Notes: generated by a model from the letters alone, not told the origin. A stretch of 64,000 bases of DNA from Streptomyces phaeofaciens (GCF_014648915.1 NZ_BMSA01000022.1:1-64000), one strand, 5' to 3'; counted from the stretch's first letter, positions 48,733-57,624 are shown. A program made the numbers and translations.

Positions 48733-49935
48733 ATGTCCCCCACAACACCCGCACCGCAGACCGCCGTTGACCCCGCCGAGCTGCTCGCGGACCCGTACGC
48801 GGTGTACGCGCGGCTCCGCGAGGCGGGACCCGTCCACCGCATCACCGGAACGGATGGTCTCCCGGCCTGGCTGGTCACCCGCTACGACGACGTCCGCCAG
48901 GCCCTCGCCGACCCCCGGCTCGCCCTCGACAAGCGCCACGCGAAGCCCGGCGGCTACCACGGGCTCGCGCTGCCGCCCGCGCTGGACGCGAACCTGCTGA
49001 ACATGGACCCGCCGGACCACACCCGTATCCGGCGGCTGGTGGTGAAGGCGTTCACCCCGCGCCGGATCGCCCTGCTGCGCGAGCCCGTCCGCGAGGCCGC
49101 CGACGCGCTGCTGGACGCCATCGCCCCGCTCGGCCGCGCCGACCTCATCGCCGCGTACGCCGGCCCGCTGCCGATCACCGTGATCTGCGATCTGCTGGGC
49201 GTGGCCGAGAGCGACCGGCCGGACTTCCGGGTGTGGACCGACGCCCTGGTCGCCCCCGATCCCGCCCGTCCGCAGCGGGCGAAGGAGGCCGTCCGCTCCC
49301 TGCTGGGCTATCTGGCCGCTCTCCTCGCGTCCAAGCGGGCCGACCCCGCCGACGATCTGCTCTCCGACCTGGTCGCCGTACGCGACGAGGAGGACCGGTT
49401 GAGCGAGGACGAGCTGATGTCACTGGCCTTTCTCGTCCTGTTCGCCGGGTACGAGAACACCGTCCACCTGATCGGCAACGCCGCCCTGACCCTGCTCACC
49501 CACCCCGAGCAGCTGGCCGAGGTCCGTGCCGAGCCCGGCCGGCTGGGCGACGCGGTGGGGGAGCTGGCCCGCTACGACGGCCCCGTCCCGCTGGCGATCC
49601 GCCGTTTCCCCACCGAGGACATCACCGTCGGCGGGGTCGGCATCCCGGCCGGGGAGACCGTCCTGCTGTCCCTGGCCGCCGCCCACCGCGACCCGCGCCG
49701 CTTCGCCGACCCCGACCGGTTCGACCTCGGCCGCGACGCGAGCGGCCATCTCGCCCTGGGCCACGGCATCCACTACTGCCTGGGCGCACCGCTCGCCCGC
49801 CTGGAGACCGAGATCGCCCTGGCCGCACTCCTGGAGCGCTTCCCCCGGCTCGCCCTCGACGTCGCCCCGGACGCCCTGCTCTGGCGGCCCTCGATGCGGT
49901 CCCGCGGCCTGCGGGAGCTTCCGGTGCGGTACTGA
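48733..49935 (+). CDS. Cytochrome P450
   Basis: A 400-residue soluble bacterial P450 (CYP105/107-like size). The I-helix is LVLFAGYENTVHLIGN, with Glu-Asn-Thr where AGxET/AGxDT is usual. The ExxR motif is ELAR in VGELARYDGP. The heme loop is LALGHGIHYCLGAPLARLE with the thiolate Cys. DPPDHTRIRRLVVKAFTPRR is the C-helix. TAGGGT ends 7 nt before ATG 48733, suggesting a leaderless or near-leaderless transcript. Redox partners are not adjacent. The substrate is unknown; there is no surrounding biosynthetic cluster. Confidence 0.93.
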   Translation: MSPTTPAPQTAVDPAELLADPYAVYARLREAGPVHRITGTDGLPAWLVTRYDDVRQALADPRLALDKRHAKPGGYHGLALPPALDANLLNMDPPDHTRIRRLVVKAFTPRRIALLREPVREAADALLDAIAPLGRADLIAAYAGPLPITVICDLLGVAESDRPDFRVWTDALVAPDPARPQRAKEAVRSLLGYLAALLASKRADPADDLLSDLVAVRDEEDRLSEDELMSLAFLVLFAGYENTVHLIGNAALTLLTHPEQLAEVRAEPGRLGDAVGELARYDGPVPLAIRRFPTEDITVGGVGIPAGETVLLSLAAAHRDPRRFADPDRFDLGRDASGHLALGHGIHYCLGAPLARLETEIALAALLERFPRLALDVAPDALLWRPSMRSRGLRELPVRY

Positions 49936-49938
49936 CGG

Positions 49939-49980
49939 GGAGCGGGCCCGGTCGGGCCCCGGCCGGACCGGGCCCGCTCC
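49939..49980. terminator. Perfect 15-bp hairpin between convergent genes
   Basis: The arm 49939-49953 (GGAGCGGGCCCGGTC) pairs perfectly with 49966-49980 around a 12-nt GC loop, directly after the P450 stop. It serves both the P450 and the DUF475 operon. Confidence 0.85.
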
Positions 49981-50025
49981 CCGCCCGGTGCCGGACCGGC
50001 CCACCCGGCCCGGCACCGCCGTCCG

Positions 50026-51201
50026 TCACGCGCCCGACGTGACCTCGGCCTTGGAGTCCGAGGCGGTGTCCCGCGGGTCGTCCCCCGCGCCTTGCGGCCC
50101 CTCCGGGTCCGCTGCCGCGAGCGCCCTGTTGCGGCGGACCGACGACAGGAAGGACGCCGCGATCAGCACCACTCCGATCAGGCCGGTGACGATCTCGTCG
50201 ATCTGGTGCTGGACGGTGACCAGGAGGATCCCGGCGAGGGCGCCGATCGCGTAGTGGGCGCCGTGCTCCAGGTAGACGTAGTCGTCCAGGGTGCCCTGGC
50301 GGACCAGGTAGACCGTGAGCGAGCGGACGTACATGGCGCCGATACCGAGGCCGAGGGCCATCCAGAAGATGTGGTTGGTGATGGCGAAGGCGCCGATCAC
50401 GCCGTCGAAGGAGAAGGACGCGTCCAGGACCTCCAGATAGAGGAAGAGGAAGAACGCGGCCTTGCCGGCGAGGGCGGCCACCGAGACCGGCCGGCCCTCG
50501 GCGCGGGCCTTCTCCTCCTCCGCGTGCTCGTGTTCCTCCTCGTCCTCGAGCCGGTCCTCGAAGTAGCCGGAGAGGCCGCCGACCACGAGATAGGTGATGA
50601 GCCCGGCGATCCCGGAGAGCAGCACCGTCGCGGACCTGTCCGCGTGGCCCGTGCTGACGTGCGCCTGGGCCGCGAAGGTCGTCGCCGTGATCAGCAGGGC
50701 CGCCAGGGCGACGCAGACGGACAGCATGTCGACCTTGCCGAGCCTGGCCAGCGGGCGTTCCAGCCAGGCCAGCCACTTGATGTCCCGGTCCTCGAAGACG
50801 AAGTCGAGGAAGATCATCAGCAGGAACATGCCGCCGAAGGCCGCGATCGCCGGGTGGGCGTCGGTGACCAGGTCCTCGTACCGCCCCGGTTCGTCGAGGG
50901 CCAGCCGGACCGCCTCGACGGGGCCGACCTCGGCGCTGATCGCGACGATCACGACCGGGAAGACGAGCCGCATGCCGAACACCGCGACCAGGATGCCGAG
51001 GGTGAGGAAGATCCGCTGCCAGAAGGCGTTCATCTTCTTCAGGATCCCGGCGTTGACGACCGCGTTGTCGAAGGACAGCGAGATCTCCAGGACACAGAGG
51101 ATCAGGACGATCCCGAAGGCCTCCCACCCCCACTGCCAGGCCGCGAAGGCGAGCCCGAGCGCCGTGACGGCCAACGACCAGCCGAAGGTCTTGAGGATCA
51201 T
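50026..51201 (-). CDS. DUF475 integral membrane protein (TerC-related)
   Basis: A 391-residue protein with about nine membrane helices. LEISLSFDNAVVNAGILKKMN and FLYLEVLDASFSFDGVIGAFAITNHIF are the paired acidic motifs (SFDNAVVNA / SFDGVIGA) shared with TerC proteins, linked to metal-ion handling or tellurite resistance. A charged cytoplasmic loop, EDEEEHEHAEEEKARAEG, separates the halves. Last gene of the tctCBA-usp operon, overlapping the stress-protein gene by 4 nt. Why a TerC-like protein belongs to a tricarboxylate uptake operon is unclear; metal-citrate handling is one possibility. Confidence 0.87.
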   Translation of the reverse strand: MILKTFGWSLAVTALGLAFAAWQWGWEAFGIVLILCVLEISLSFDNAVVNAGILKKMNAFWQRIFLTLGILVAVFGMRLVFPVVIVAISAEVGPVEAVRLALDEPGRYEDLVTDAHPAIAAFGGMFLLMIFLDFVFEDRDIKWLAWLERPLARLGKVDMLSVCVALAALLITATTFAAQAHVSTGHADRSATVLLSGIAGLITYLVVGGLSGYFEDRLEDEEEHEHAEEEKARAEGRPVSVAALAGKAAFFLFLYLEVLDASFSFDGVIGAFAITNHIFWMALGLGIGAMYVRSLTVYLVRQGTLDDYVYLEHGAHYAIGALAGILLVTVQHQIDEIVTGLIGVVLIAASFLSSVRRNRALAAADPEGPQGAGDDPRDTASDSKAEVTSGA

Positions 51202-51590
51202 GCCGCCGCCTTCACCGCGAGGACCGGGCAGCCGGCGTCCAGCAGGATCTGCTGTGCGGCGGAGCCCATGATCAGTTTGCCGACCGCGCTCCGCCGCCGG
51301 AGCCCGATCACCACCAGGGACACCTCGGCCCGCTCGGCCAGGGCGACGATCTCCTCGGCCGCGTCGCCGCCGAGCACCTGCCGGACGTCGAAGTCGACGC
51401 CGAGGGCGGCCAGGTCCTCGCGGACATGGGCCAGCTCGGGCTCCTGCGCGAACCGCGGGTCCACCAAGGCGTCGCCGCGCGAGGTGTTCAGCACCAGCAG
51501 CTTCTCCCCGCGCAGCCGGGCCTCGTCGATTCCGGCGCGCAGTGCCGCCTCACCCTCGGGCGAGGGGACGTATCCCACCAGGACGGTCAT
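51198..51590 (-). CDS. Universal stress protein (UspA family)
   Basis: A 130-residue cytoplasmic protein. MTVLVGYVPSPEGEAALRAGIDEARLRGEKLLVLNTSRGD is the N-terminal strand-helix. The ATP-binding G-2x-G-9x-G(S) loop lies near the C-terminus (VVIGLRRRSAVGKLIMGSAAQQILLDAGCPVLAV), so nucleotide binding is expected. ATG 51590 overlaps the tctA stop by 4 nt and its own stop overlaps the next gene by 4 nt. The location inside a transport operon suggests a role in regulating that transporter. Confidence 0.92.
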   Translation of the reverse strand: MTVLVGYVPSPEGEAALRAGIDEARLRGEKLLVLNTSRGDALVDPRFAQEPELAHVREDLAALGVDFDVRQVLGGDAAEEIVALAERAEVSLVVIGLRRRSAVGKLIMGSAAQQILLDAGCPVLAVKAAA

Positions 51591-53092
51591 GCTCGGACTC
51601 CCTCTCGGGACAGGGGACGGGGGACGAACCGCCGGACCAGCGGCCAGAGGAGCACCAGGGCGATCACCGTGTAGACGGCGTAGGACACCGGCCCGCCCAC
51701 CAGGCCCGACAGCTCGCCGCCGGACAGTTGCAGCGAGCGCCGGCCCTGGAGTTCGGCGCGCGGGCCCAGGATGACGCCGACGATCAGCGGCAGCACCGGC
51801 AGTCCGAACCGGCGCATCGCGAAGCCGAGGAGGCCCAGGATCAGCAGCAGGAACAGGTCCAGGGGCTGTGCGTTGACGGCGTAGGCGCCCATCGAGGCGA
51901 AGAACAGGATCCCCGCGTACAGATAGGGGCGCGGGATCCGCAGCAGCTTCGCCCAGGCCGGCGCGAGCGGCAGGTTCAGCAGGAGCAGCAGCAGGTTGCC
52001 GACGAACAGGCTGGCGATCAGCACCCACACCAGGCTCGACTCGCGCGCGAACAGCAGCGGGCCGGGCTGGATGCCGTACGACTGGAAGGCGGCGAGCATC
52101 ACCGCGGCGGTCGCGTTGGTCGGCAGGCCGATGGCCAGCATCGGGACCAGGGTGCCCGCGGCGGAGGCGTTGTTCGCGGCCTCCGGGCCCGCGACGCCCT
52201 CGATGGCGCCCTTGCCGAACTCCTCGGGGTGCTTGGTCAGCCGCTTCTCGGTCGCGTACGACAGGAAGGTGGGGATCTCGGCGCCGCCGGCCGGCAGTGC
52301 GCCGAACGGGAAGCCGAACAGCGTGCCCCGCAGCCAGGGCTTCCACGACCGCTTCCAGTCGCTCTTTCCCAGCCAGGGCCGGCCGACCGGGATGATCTCG
52401 GCGGGTCTGCGCCGCAGATGCGCGGCCACCCACAGCGCCTCGCCGACGGCGAAGATGCCCACGGCGACGACGACCACGTCGATCCCGTCGGCGAGCTGGG
52501 GTATGCCCAGGGTCAGCCGCTGCTGCCCGGACACCGCGTCGATGCCCACCAGGCCGACGGTCAGGCCGAGCAGCAGGGAGACCAGGCCGCGCAGGCGGGA
52601 GGCGCCCAGGACGGACGTGACCGCGACGAACGACAGCAGCATCAGCGCGAAGTAGTCGGGCGCGCCCAGGCTGACCGCGAAGTCGACCACGAACGGGGTC
52701 ACCAGGACCAGCAGCAGGGTGCCGATGGTGCCCGCCACGAACGAGCCGATCGCGGCGGTGGCCAGGGCCTGCGAGGCCCGGCCCGCCTTGGCCATCTTGT
52801 TGCCCTCGATGGCCGTCACCACCGAGGACGACTCCCCGGGGGTGTTCAGCAGGATGGAGGTGGTCGAGCCGCCGTACATGCCGCCGTAGAAGATGCCGGC
52901 GAACATGATGAACGCCTGGACCGGCTCCATGCCGTAGGTGACCGGGAGCAGCAGGGCCACGGTCATCGCCGGGCCGATGCCCGGCAGGACGCCGACGGCG
53001 GTGCCGATGACGACGCCGACCAGCGCCAGCAGCAGGTTCATGGGGGCGACGACGTCCGCGAAGCCCTGCATGAGGTTGTTCAGGTTGTCCAT
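51587..53092 (-). CDS. tctA: Tripartite tricarboxylate transporter large membrane subunit (TctA)
   Basis: A 501-residue membrane subunit with about 11-12 helices. ALVGVVIGTAVGVLPGIGPAMTVALLLPVTYGMEP and GIFYGGMYGGSTTSILLNTPGESSSVVTAIEGN are the paired TctA signature motifs. PAGGAEIPTFLSYATEKRL and VPMLAIGLPTNATAAVML form the second repeat. It catalyses sodium- or proton-driven uptake of citrate or other carboxylates handed over by TctC. It begins at the last base of the tctB stop codon region (TGATG overlap). Confidence 0.95.
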   Translation of the reverse strand: MDNLNNLMQGFADVVAPMNLLLALVGVVIGTAVGVLPGIGPAMTVALLLPVTYGMEPVQAFIMFAGIFYGGMYGGSTTSILLNTPGESSSVVTAIEGNKMAKAGRASQALATAAIGSFVAGTIGTLLLVLVTPFVVDFAVSLGAPDYFALMLLSFVAVTSVLGASRLRGLVSLLLGLTVGLVGIDAVSGQQRLTLGIPQLADGIDVVVVAVGIFAVGEALWVAAHLRRRPAEIIPVGRPWLGKSDWKRSWKPWLRGTLFGFPFGALPAGGAEIPTFLSYATEKRLTKHPEEFGKGAIEGVAGPEAANNASAAGTLVPMLAIGLPTNATAAVMLAAFQSYGIQPGPLLFARESSLVWVLIASLFVGNLLLLLLNLPLAPAWAKLLRIPRPYLYAGILFFASMGAYAVNAQPLDLFLLLILGLLGFAMRRFGLPVLPLIVGVILGPRAELQGRRSLQLSGGELSGLVGGPVSYAVYTVIALVLLWPLVRRFVPRPLSREGVRA

Positions 53093-53625
53093 CACAGGAT
53101 TCCTTGCAGGACACCGGCCGGGAGGTTCACACCGAGCCCGATCGCGAAGGCGTAGAACGTGGCGAGGGACAGCGTCACCGCGATCAGCAGATTGCGTACG
53201 TAGTGCCGGTTGCCGAGGGCGAAGGCCGTTCCCCAGAACAGCAGGGTTCCGCTGATCACCCAGCCGAGCGGCTCGATCAGCACCGCGTTCACCACGAACG
53301 CGCCGGTCAGCAGCAGTACCGTGCGCCAGTCGCTGCCCTGGGAGAGGTCGACGTCCTCGCCGGCCTCCGGCTCGCCGCGGCCGCCGCGGGCCACGTCGAC
53401 GGCGTACAGGGCGGCGACCACCACCAGCAGGACGCCCAGGGCCAGCGGCACCGCGCGCGGTCCGACCGGGTCGGTGCCGCTGGTGATGTGCGGGATGCCG
53501 AGGCCGTCCACGATCACCGCCGTGCCCAGCAGGGCGAGGAACGCGCACATGCCGTACTGTGCGCGGTCCCCGCCCCGGGGCGGACGGGTCTCCCGCGTGG
53601 TCAGCTCGTCCGTCGCGGAGCTCAT
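53092..53625 (-). CDS. tctB: Tripartite tricarboxylate transporter small membrane subunit (TctB)
   Basis: A 177-residue protein with four helices (near residues 25-42, 60-77, 103-122 and 142-165). SGTDPVGPRAVPLALGVLLVVVAALYAV is typical for TctB. It overlaps tctC by 4 nt and tctA by 1 nt. Confidence 0.92.
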   Translation of the reverse strand: MSSATDELTTRETRPPRGGDRAQYGMCAFLALLGTAVIVDGLGIPHITSGTDPVGPRAVPLALGVLLVVVAALYAVDVARGGRGEPEAGEDVDLSQGSDWRTVLLLTGAFVVNAVLIEPLGWVISGTLLFWGTAFALGNRHYVRNLLIAVTLSLATFYAFAIGLGVNLPAGVLQGIL

Positions 53626-54626
53626 GCCAGCCCGAGCTCGGTCAGCAGGCTGGCGACGGACTTGTCCTGGTTCTTCAGGTAGGTGCCGAAGTCGTCACCG
53701 GTGACGAAGGCGTCGGTCCAGCCGCGCTTGGTCAGCTCGGCCTTCCACTGCTCGGAGTCGTGCATCTTCGTCATGGCGTCGATCCAGGTCTTCTTCTGCG
53801 CGTCGCTGATCCCCGGAGGGGCCACGATCCCGCGCCAGTTGGTGAAGACCAGGTCGATACCGGAATCCTTGAGGGTGGGGGCGTCCGCGACCGCCTCGAT
53901 CGGCTTCTCGCTGGTCACCGCGAGGACCCGGACCTGGCCGGCCTCGATCTGGTCGAGGAACTCGCCGAACCCGCTGGCCCCGAAGGCGATCTTGTTGCCG
54001 AGGATGGCGGGCAGCAGCTCGCCGCCGCCGTCGTAGCCGACGTAGTTGACCTGCTTCGGCTCGATGCCCACGGCCTGCGCCAGCTGCATCGGCAGCAGGT
54101 GGTCGGGGCCGCCCGGCGAGGAGCCGCCGCCCACGGCCACCTTCTTCGGGTCGTTCTTCCACGCGGTGACCAGGTCGCCGATCGTCTTGTACGGGGAGTC
54201 CTTGGAGACGACGATCGCGCCGGCCTCCTCGATCAGCTTGGCGATCGGCGTGGTGTGGGTCAGCTTGGCGGACGACTTCGAGGTGTAGGCGGCACCGACG
54301 ACACCCAGGCCCATCTGCATGGCCAGCTTTCCGTTGCCGTCCTCGTTCACCAGGCGCTGCAGGCCCACGGTGCCGCCGGCGCCGGGCAGGTTGTACACCT
54401 GGACCCCGGAGGCCACCTCGGAGTCCTGCATGACCTGGGCGACGGTCCGGGCGGTGGTGTCGTATCCGCTGCCCGGGGTGTTGGGCACCATCAGCCGCAG
54501 ACCGCTGACGGGCTTGTCGCCGCCGCTTGCGGCGTCCTCCTTGTCCGCGGTGGCGCCGCAGGCACTGACGGCGAGCAACGACACGGTGGCAAGAGCGGAG
54601 AGAAACGCGGCTCTGCGAGATCTCAT
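53622..54626 (-). CDS. tctC: Tripartite tricarboxylate transporter substrate-binding lipoprotein (TctC)
   Basis: A 334-residue extracytoplasmic solute-binding protein. The lipobox is LLAVSACG (Cys about 23). The Bug-type fold is visible in LRLMVPNTPGSGYDTTARTVAQVMQD, VYNLPGAGGTVGLQRLV, GPDHLLPMQLAQAVGIEPKQVNYVGYDGGGELLPAILGNKIAFG, and VRVLAVTSEKPIEAVADAPTLKDSGIDLVFTNWRGIVAPPGI. It is the first gene of the five-gene operon and is divergent from the citA-like kinase gene. The ligand is probably citrate or another di/tricarboxylate. Confidence 0.95.
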   Translation of the reverse strand: MRSRRAAFLSALATVSLLAVSACGATADKEDAASGGDKPVSGLRLMVPNTPGSGYDTTARTVAQVMQDSEVASGVQVYNLPGAGGTVGLQRLVNEDGNGKLAMQMGLGVVGAAYTSKSSAKLTHTTPIAKLIEEAGAIVVSKDSPYKTIGDLVTAWKNDPKKVAVGGGSSPGGPDHLLPMQLAQAVGIEPKQVNYVGYDGGGELLPAILGNKIAFGASGFGEFLDQIEAGQVRVLAVTSEKPIEAVADAPTLKDSGIDLVFTNWRGIVAPPGISDAQKKTWIDAMTKMHDSEQWKAELTKRGWTDAFVTGDDFGTYLKNQDKSVASLLTELGLA

Positions 54627-54723
54627 GGCTCATCTCTTTCGCTTGGGCGGGTCCGGCGCCATGATTGTGCGATCCCTCGGACACCCCGTCTGCCTTGTGT
54701 GACCATTGAAGGTTGAGTTCATT

Positions 54724-56364
54724 GTGGTCGTGACGTCCCGCCGCCCCACGCTCGCCGGTGAGCTGCTGGTACTCCAGCTCGCCATCGTGGTGGTCGTGCT
54801 GGTCGCGGTCGCCGCGGTCTCGCTGGCGCAGTCGAAGGCGACCTTCGACCGGGTCGAGGGACGCCGGGTCACCGCCCTGGCCGAGGAGCTGGCCGGAAAT
54901 CCCCTGTTGCGCAGCCAGCTCGTCAGCCCCGCGCCCGCCGAGACCCTCGCGCCGCTGCTCCAGACCCGGCGGACCCAGTCGAACGTCTCCTCCGTCACGG
55001 TCGCCGACGCGTACGGCGAGATCGTCGCCGCCACCGACCCCACCCTGGTCGGCGCCCGGCTGCCGGTCGCCGGGCCCGAGGCGGCCCAGGGGCGCGGCTG
55101 GTCGGGGGAGCTGGCCGTGGACGGGGTGCGCGAGCTGGTGGCCCAGGTCCCGGTGCTCGGCGCCGACCCGGACCACCTCGGCGACCATCTCGGCACGGTC
55201 ATGATCGGCCGGGTCTCCCCGACGGTCTGGCAGCGCCTCGGCGGGGCCTCGTCCTATCTGCTCGCCTACCTCGGCATCGCGAGCGTCCTCGGGGTGGCCG
55301 GCTCCTGGCTGCTGGCCCGGCGGATCAAGCGCCAGACCCTCGGCCTGGAACCGCGTGAGATCGCCGGCCTCGCCGAGCACCGCGAGGCCATGCTCTTCGG
55401 CCTCGCCGAGGGGGTGGTCGCCCTCGACCCGCAGCTGCGGCTCACCCTGGTCAACGAGGTCGGCCGCGGCCTGCTCGACCTCCCCGAGGACTGCGTCGGC
55501 AGCAGCCTCGCCGACCTGGGCATCGAGGGCAGGCTCTACGACGTCCTGGCCGGCACCGGCGCGGAACGCCGCGACGAGGTGGTGCTGCGCCGGGGCCGGG
55601 TGCTGGTGATGAACCGCATGGACGTCACCAAGGACGGCCGCCGCCTCGGCTCGGTCACCACCCTCCGGGACCGCACCGAACTCGCCCAGCTGGAGCGCGA
55701 GCTGGGCTCCTTCCGCAGCAGCACCGAGCTGCTGCGCGCCCAGGCCCACGAGTTCTCCAACCAGCTGCACACCATCTCCGGGCTCATCCAGATCGGCGAG
55801 CACGACGAGGTCGTCCGGTACGTCCGCGCCCTGCGCCGGCACCGGGAGTCGCTCGACCTGACCCTCACCAGCCGGGTCCGGGACCGGGCCGTCGCCGCCC
55901 TGCTCATGGCGAAGTCGGCGCTCGCGGCGGAGCGCAAGGTCCGGCTGCGGATCTCCGACCGCACGGCCCTGGACAAGCTGGAGCCCACCGACTCCGCGGA
56001 CGTGGCGACCGTGCTCGGCAACCTCGTCGACAACGCCCTCGATGCGGCCGCGACGGCCGCCGGCGACCACGACGAGGCCTGGGTGGAGGTCGAACTGCGC
56101 CAGGACGCCTCCAGCGTGGAGATCGTCGTCCGGGACTCGGGGCCGGGGGTGGCCCCGGAGCTGGCGCAGGAGGTGTTCCTGCACGGCTTCACCACCAAGG
56201 CCGCGCAGGGCGGCGACCGGGGGATCGGGCTCGCGCTCACCCGGCTGGTGTGCACCCGCCGAGGTGGCGAGGTGTCGGTGTCCAACACGCAGGAAGGCGC
56301 CATGTTCATCGCCTGGATGTCCGTGGGCCGGCTGACCGGCCGGGAGCCGGAGGGAGTCCGATGA
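54724..56364 (+). CDS. CitA/DcuS-type sensor histidine kinase
   Basis: A 546-residue membrane kinase. TM1 (about 12-32), an extracytoplasmic PAS-like sensor (about 33-172), TM2 (about 173-195) and a cytoplasmic PAS (about 215-320). The SpoOB-type dimerisation helix has the phospho-His in RAQAHEFSNQLHTISGLIQIG, and the HATPase has NLVDNALDAA, DSGPGVAPEL and GIGLALT. The start is uncertain among TTG 54706, GTG 54724 and GTG 54730. It overlaps the regulator gene by 4 nt and is divergent from tctC, so it very likely senses the carboxylate that the Tct system imports. Confidence 0.92.
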   Translation: MVVTSRRPTLAGELLVLQLAIVVVVLVAVAAVSLAQSKATFDRVEGRRVTALAEELAGNPLLRSQLVSPAPAETLAPLLQTRRTQSNVSSVTVADAYGEIVAATDPTLVGARLPVAGPEAAQGRGWSGELAVDGVRELVAQVPVLGADPDHLGDHLGTVMIGRVSPTVWQRLGGASSYLLAYLGIASVLGVAGSWLLARRIKRQTLGLEPREIAGLAEHREAMLFGLAEGVVALDPQLRLTLVNEVGRGLLDLPEDCVGSSLADLGIEGRLYDVLAGTGAERRDEVVLRRGRVLVMNRMDVTKDGRRLGSVTTLRDRTELAQLERELGSFRSSTELLRAQAHEFSNQLHTISGLIQIGEHDEVVRYVRALRRHRESLDLTLTSRVRDRAVAALLMAKSALAAERKVRLRISDRTALDKLEPTDSADVATVLGNLVDNALDAAATAAGDHDEAWVEVELRQDASSVEIVVRDSGPGVAPELAQEVFLHGFTTKAAQGGDRGIGLALTRLVCTRRGGEVSVSNTQEGAMFIAWMSVGRLTGREPEGVR

Positions 56365-57038
56365 TCGACGTGCTCGTGGTGGAGGACGACTTCATGGTGG
56401 CGCGGATCCACCGCGGGTTCGTCGACAGCGTCGACGGCTTCCGGGTCGTCGGCACGGCGAACTGCGGCGAGCAGGCGCTGACCGCCGCCGCCGAACTCCA
56501 GCCCGACCTGGTCCTGCTGGACCTCTATCTGCCGGACATGTTCGGCCTGGACGTCGTCCCCCGGCTGCGGACCGCGGGACACGACTGCGACGTCATGGTG
56601 ATCAGCGCCGCCCGGGAGGCGGAGGCGGTACGGGGCGCCGTCCGGCAGGGCGTCGTCGACTATCTGCTGAAGCCCTTCGACGCCGCGGACCTCAGGGAGC
56701 GGCTGGAGCGCTACAGCTCCCGGCGCGGCGACCTGGCCGCCGGGACGGTCCGCGGCCAGGCCGACGTCGACCGGGCGCTCGGCCGGGTCGCGGCCCCGGC
56801 GGCGGCGCCCACGCTCCCGAAGGGCATGAGCGTGGAAACCTCGGAGCTGGTCGAACGCGCCCTGCGCACGGCCGACGGCACCCTGTCCGCGGCCGAGTGC
56901 GCGCTGCGGGTCGGCATCTCCCGCGTCAGCGCCCGCCGTTACCTGGAGCATCTGACGGTCACCGGCCGGGCGGTGGTGACCCTGCGGTACGGGCAGGCGG
57001 GGCGGCCCGAGCGGCGGTACCACTGGCAGCCGTCGTAG
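56361..57038 (+). CDS. CitB/DcuR-type response regulator
   Basis: A 225-residue DNA-binding regulator. The receiver domain (about 1-120) has VVEDDFMV, the phospho-acceptor Asp in LVLLDLYLPDMFGLD, and KPF. The C-terminal HTH is LSAAECALRVGISRVSARRYLEHL, as in CitB proteins. ATG 56361 follows AGGGAG and overlaps the kinase stop. Probable target: the divergent tct operon. Confidence 0.92.
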   Translation: MIDVLVVEDDFMVARIHRGFVDSVDGFRVVGTANCGEQALTAAAELQPDLVLLDLYLPDMFGLDVVPRLRTAGHDCDVMVISAAREAEAVRGAVRQGVVDYLLKPFDAADLRERLERYSSRRGDLAAGTVRGQADVDRALGRVAAPAAAPTLPKGMSVETSELVERALRTADGTLSAAECALRVGISRVSARRYLEHLTVTGRAVVTLRYGQAGRPERRYHWQPS

Positions 57039-57165
57039 GCCGTGGGCCCCGGAGCGGATCGATGGAGTGGTTCTGCGCGCCGCTGACCGGTCGTTGGCGT
57101 GCGGCGGGAGATCGGCAGCGCAGACTGTCGGCGTTCTCGTGCGACGGCCTGGAGGGCGGACCGAC

Positions 57166-57372
57166 ATGTACTACCTGATCCTGGGGCTCGTGAGCCTCTA
57201 CGCGGGGCTCCGGGTGCTCGCGCTGCGCCGCCGGCAGCTCACCGCGTCCGCCGGGCCGTCCCCCCAGCTGATCCTGAGACCCGCGGTGCTCGCCGTGGTC
57301 GCCGCGGTCGCCGTCGTGGGAGGCGCCTTCCTGCTGGCCGGCGGGGCCCTGCTGCTGGCCCGGGGGAGCTGA
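57166..57372 (+). CDS. Small two-helix membrane protein
   Basis: A 68-residue protein with two membrane segments: YYLILGLVSLYAGLRVLAL (about 2-20) and VLAVVAAVAVVGGAFLLAGGALLL (about 41-64), joined by a basic loop RRRQLTASAGP. GGAGGG 9-14 nt before ATG 57166 decides the start. Function unknown. Confidence 0.6.
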   Translation: MYYLILGLVSLYAGLRVLALRRRQLTASAGPSPQLILRPAVLAVVAAVAVVGGAFLLAGGALLLARGS

Positions 57373-57455
57373 GCGGCGGGGCCCGGCACCGGCCTTTCCG
57401 CCAGGCATATTCACTGACGTGGGCATGCCTCGGTGGTGAGCTGGGTAAGGGACCG

Positions 57456-57476
57456 TCGGGAGGGGCGTCCTCCCGA
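57456..57476 (+). terminator. Hairpin upstream of a small ORF
   Basis: TCGGGAGG (57456-57463) pairs with CCTCCCGA (57469-57476), loop GGCGT. It may terminate the preceding membrane-protein gene. Confidence 0.5.
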
Positions 57477-57522
57477 GACGAGGCATCCCGACGACGAGTC
57501 CCGATGCACCCAGGAGGGCGTC

Positions 57523-57624
57523 ATGAACCGACAGACCCGCGTTCGCGTCATCCGCCGGCCCGCGGCCCCCCGCGACATGCCGATCGACCGCCGGACCCCG
57601 TCGGGACGGCTGCTGCCCTACTGA
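57523..57624 (+). CDS. 33-residue basic small protein
   Basis: ATG 57523 with an excellent ribosome site (CAGGAGGG, 5 nt upstream). The product begins MNRQTRVRVIRRPAAP and ends SGRLLPY; it has nine Arg and no membrane segment. Its last codons overlap the end of the convergent oxidoreductase gene. The ribosome site argues for translation; no function is known. Confidence 0.5.
   Translation: MNRQTRVRVIRRPAAPRDMPIDRRTPSGRLLPY

Noticed and set aside
47787..49935. Methyltransferase plus P450 as part of a secondary-metabolite cluster
   Set aside because: No core biosynthetic gene (PKS, NRPS, terpene synthase, RiPP precursor) or transporter is adjacent. The neighbours are an arsR operon and a transport operon.
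54626..54724. Inverted repeat TGAA...TTCA as the CitB operator
   Set aside because: The arms are only four bases and occur often by chance. The divergent region surely holds the operator, but this motif does not identify it.
57039..57165. A longer N-terminus for the small two-helix protein from GTG or ATG codons near 57064-57067
   Set aside because: The added residues are Arg/Gly-rich and lack a ribosome site, while ATG 57166 has a good one and directly starts the first helix.
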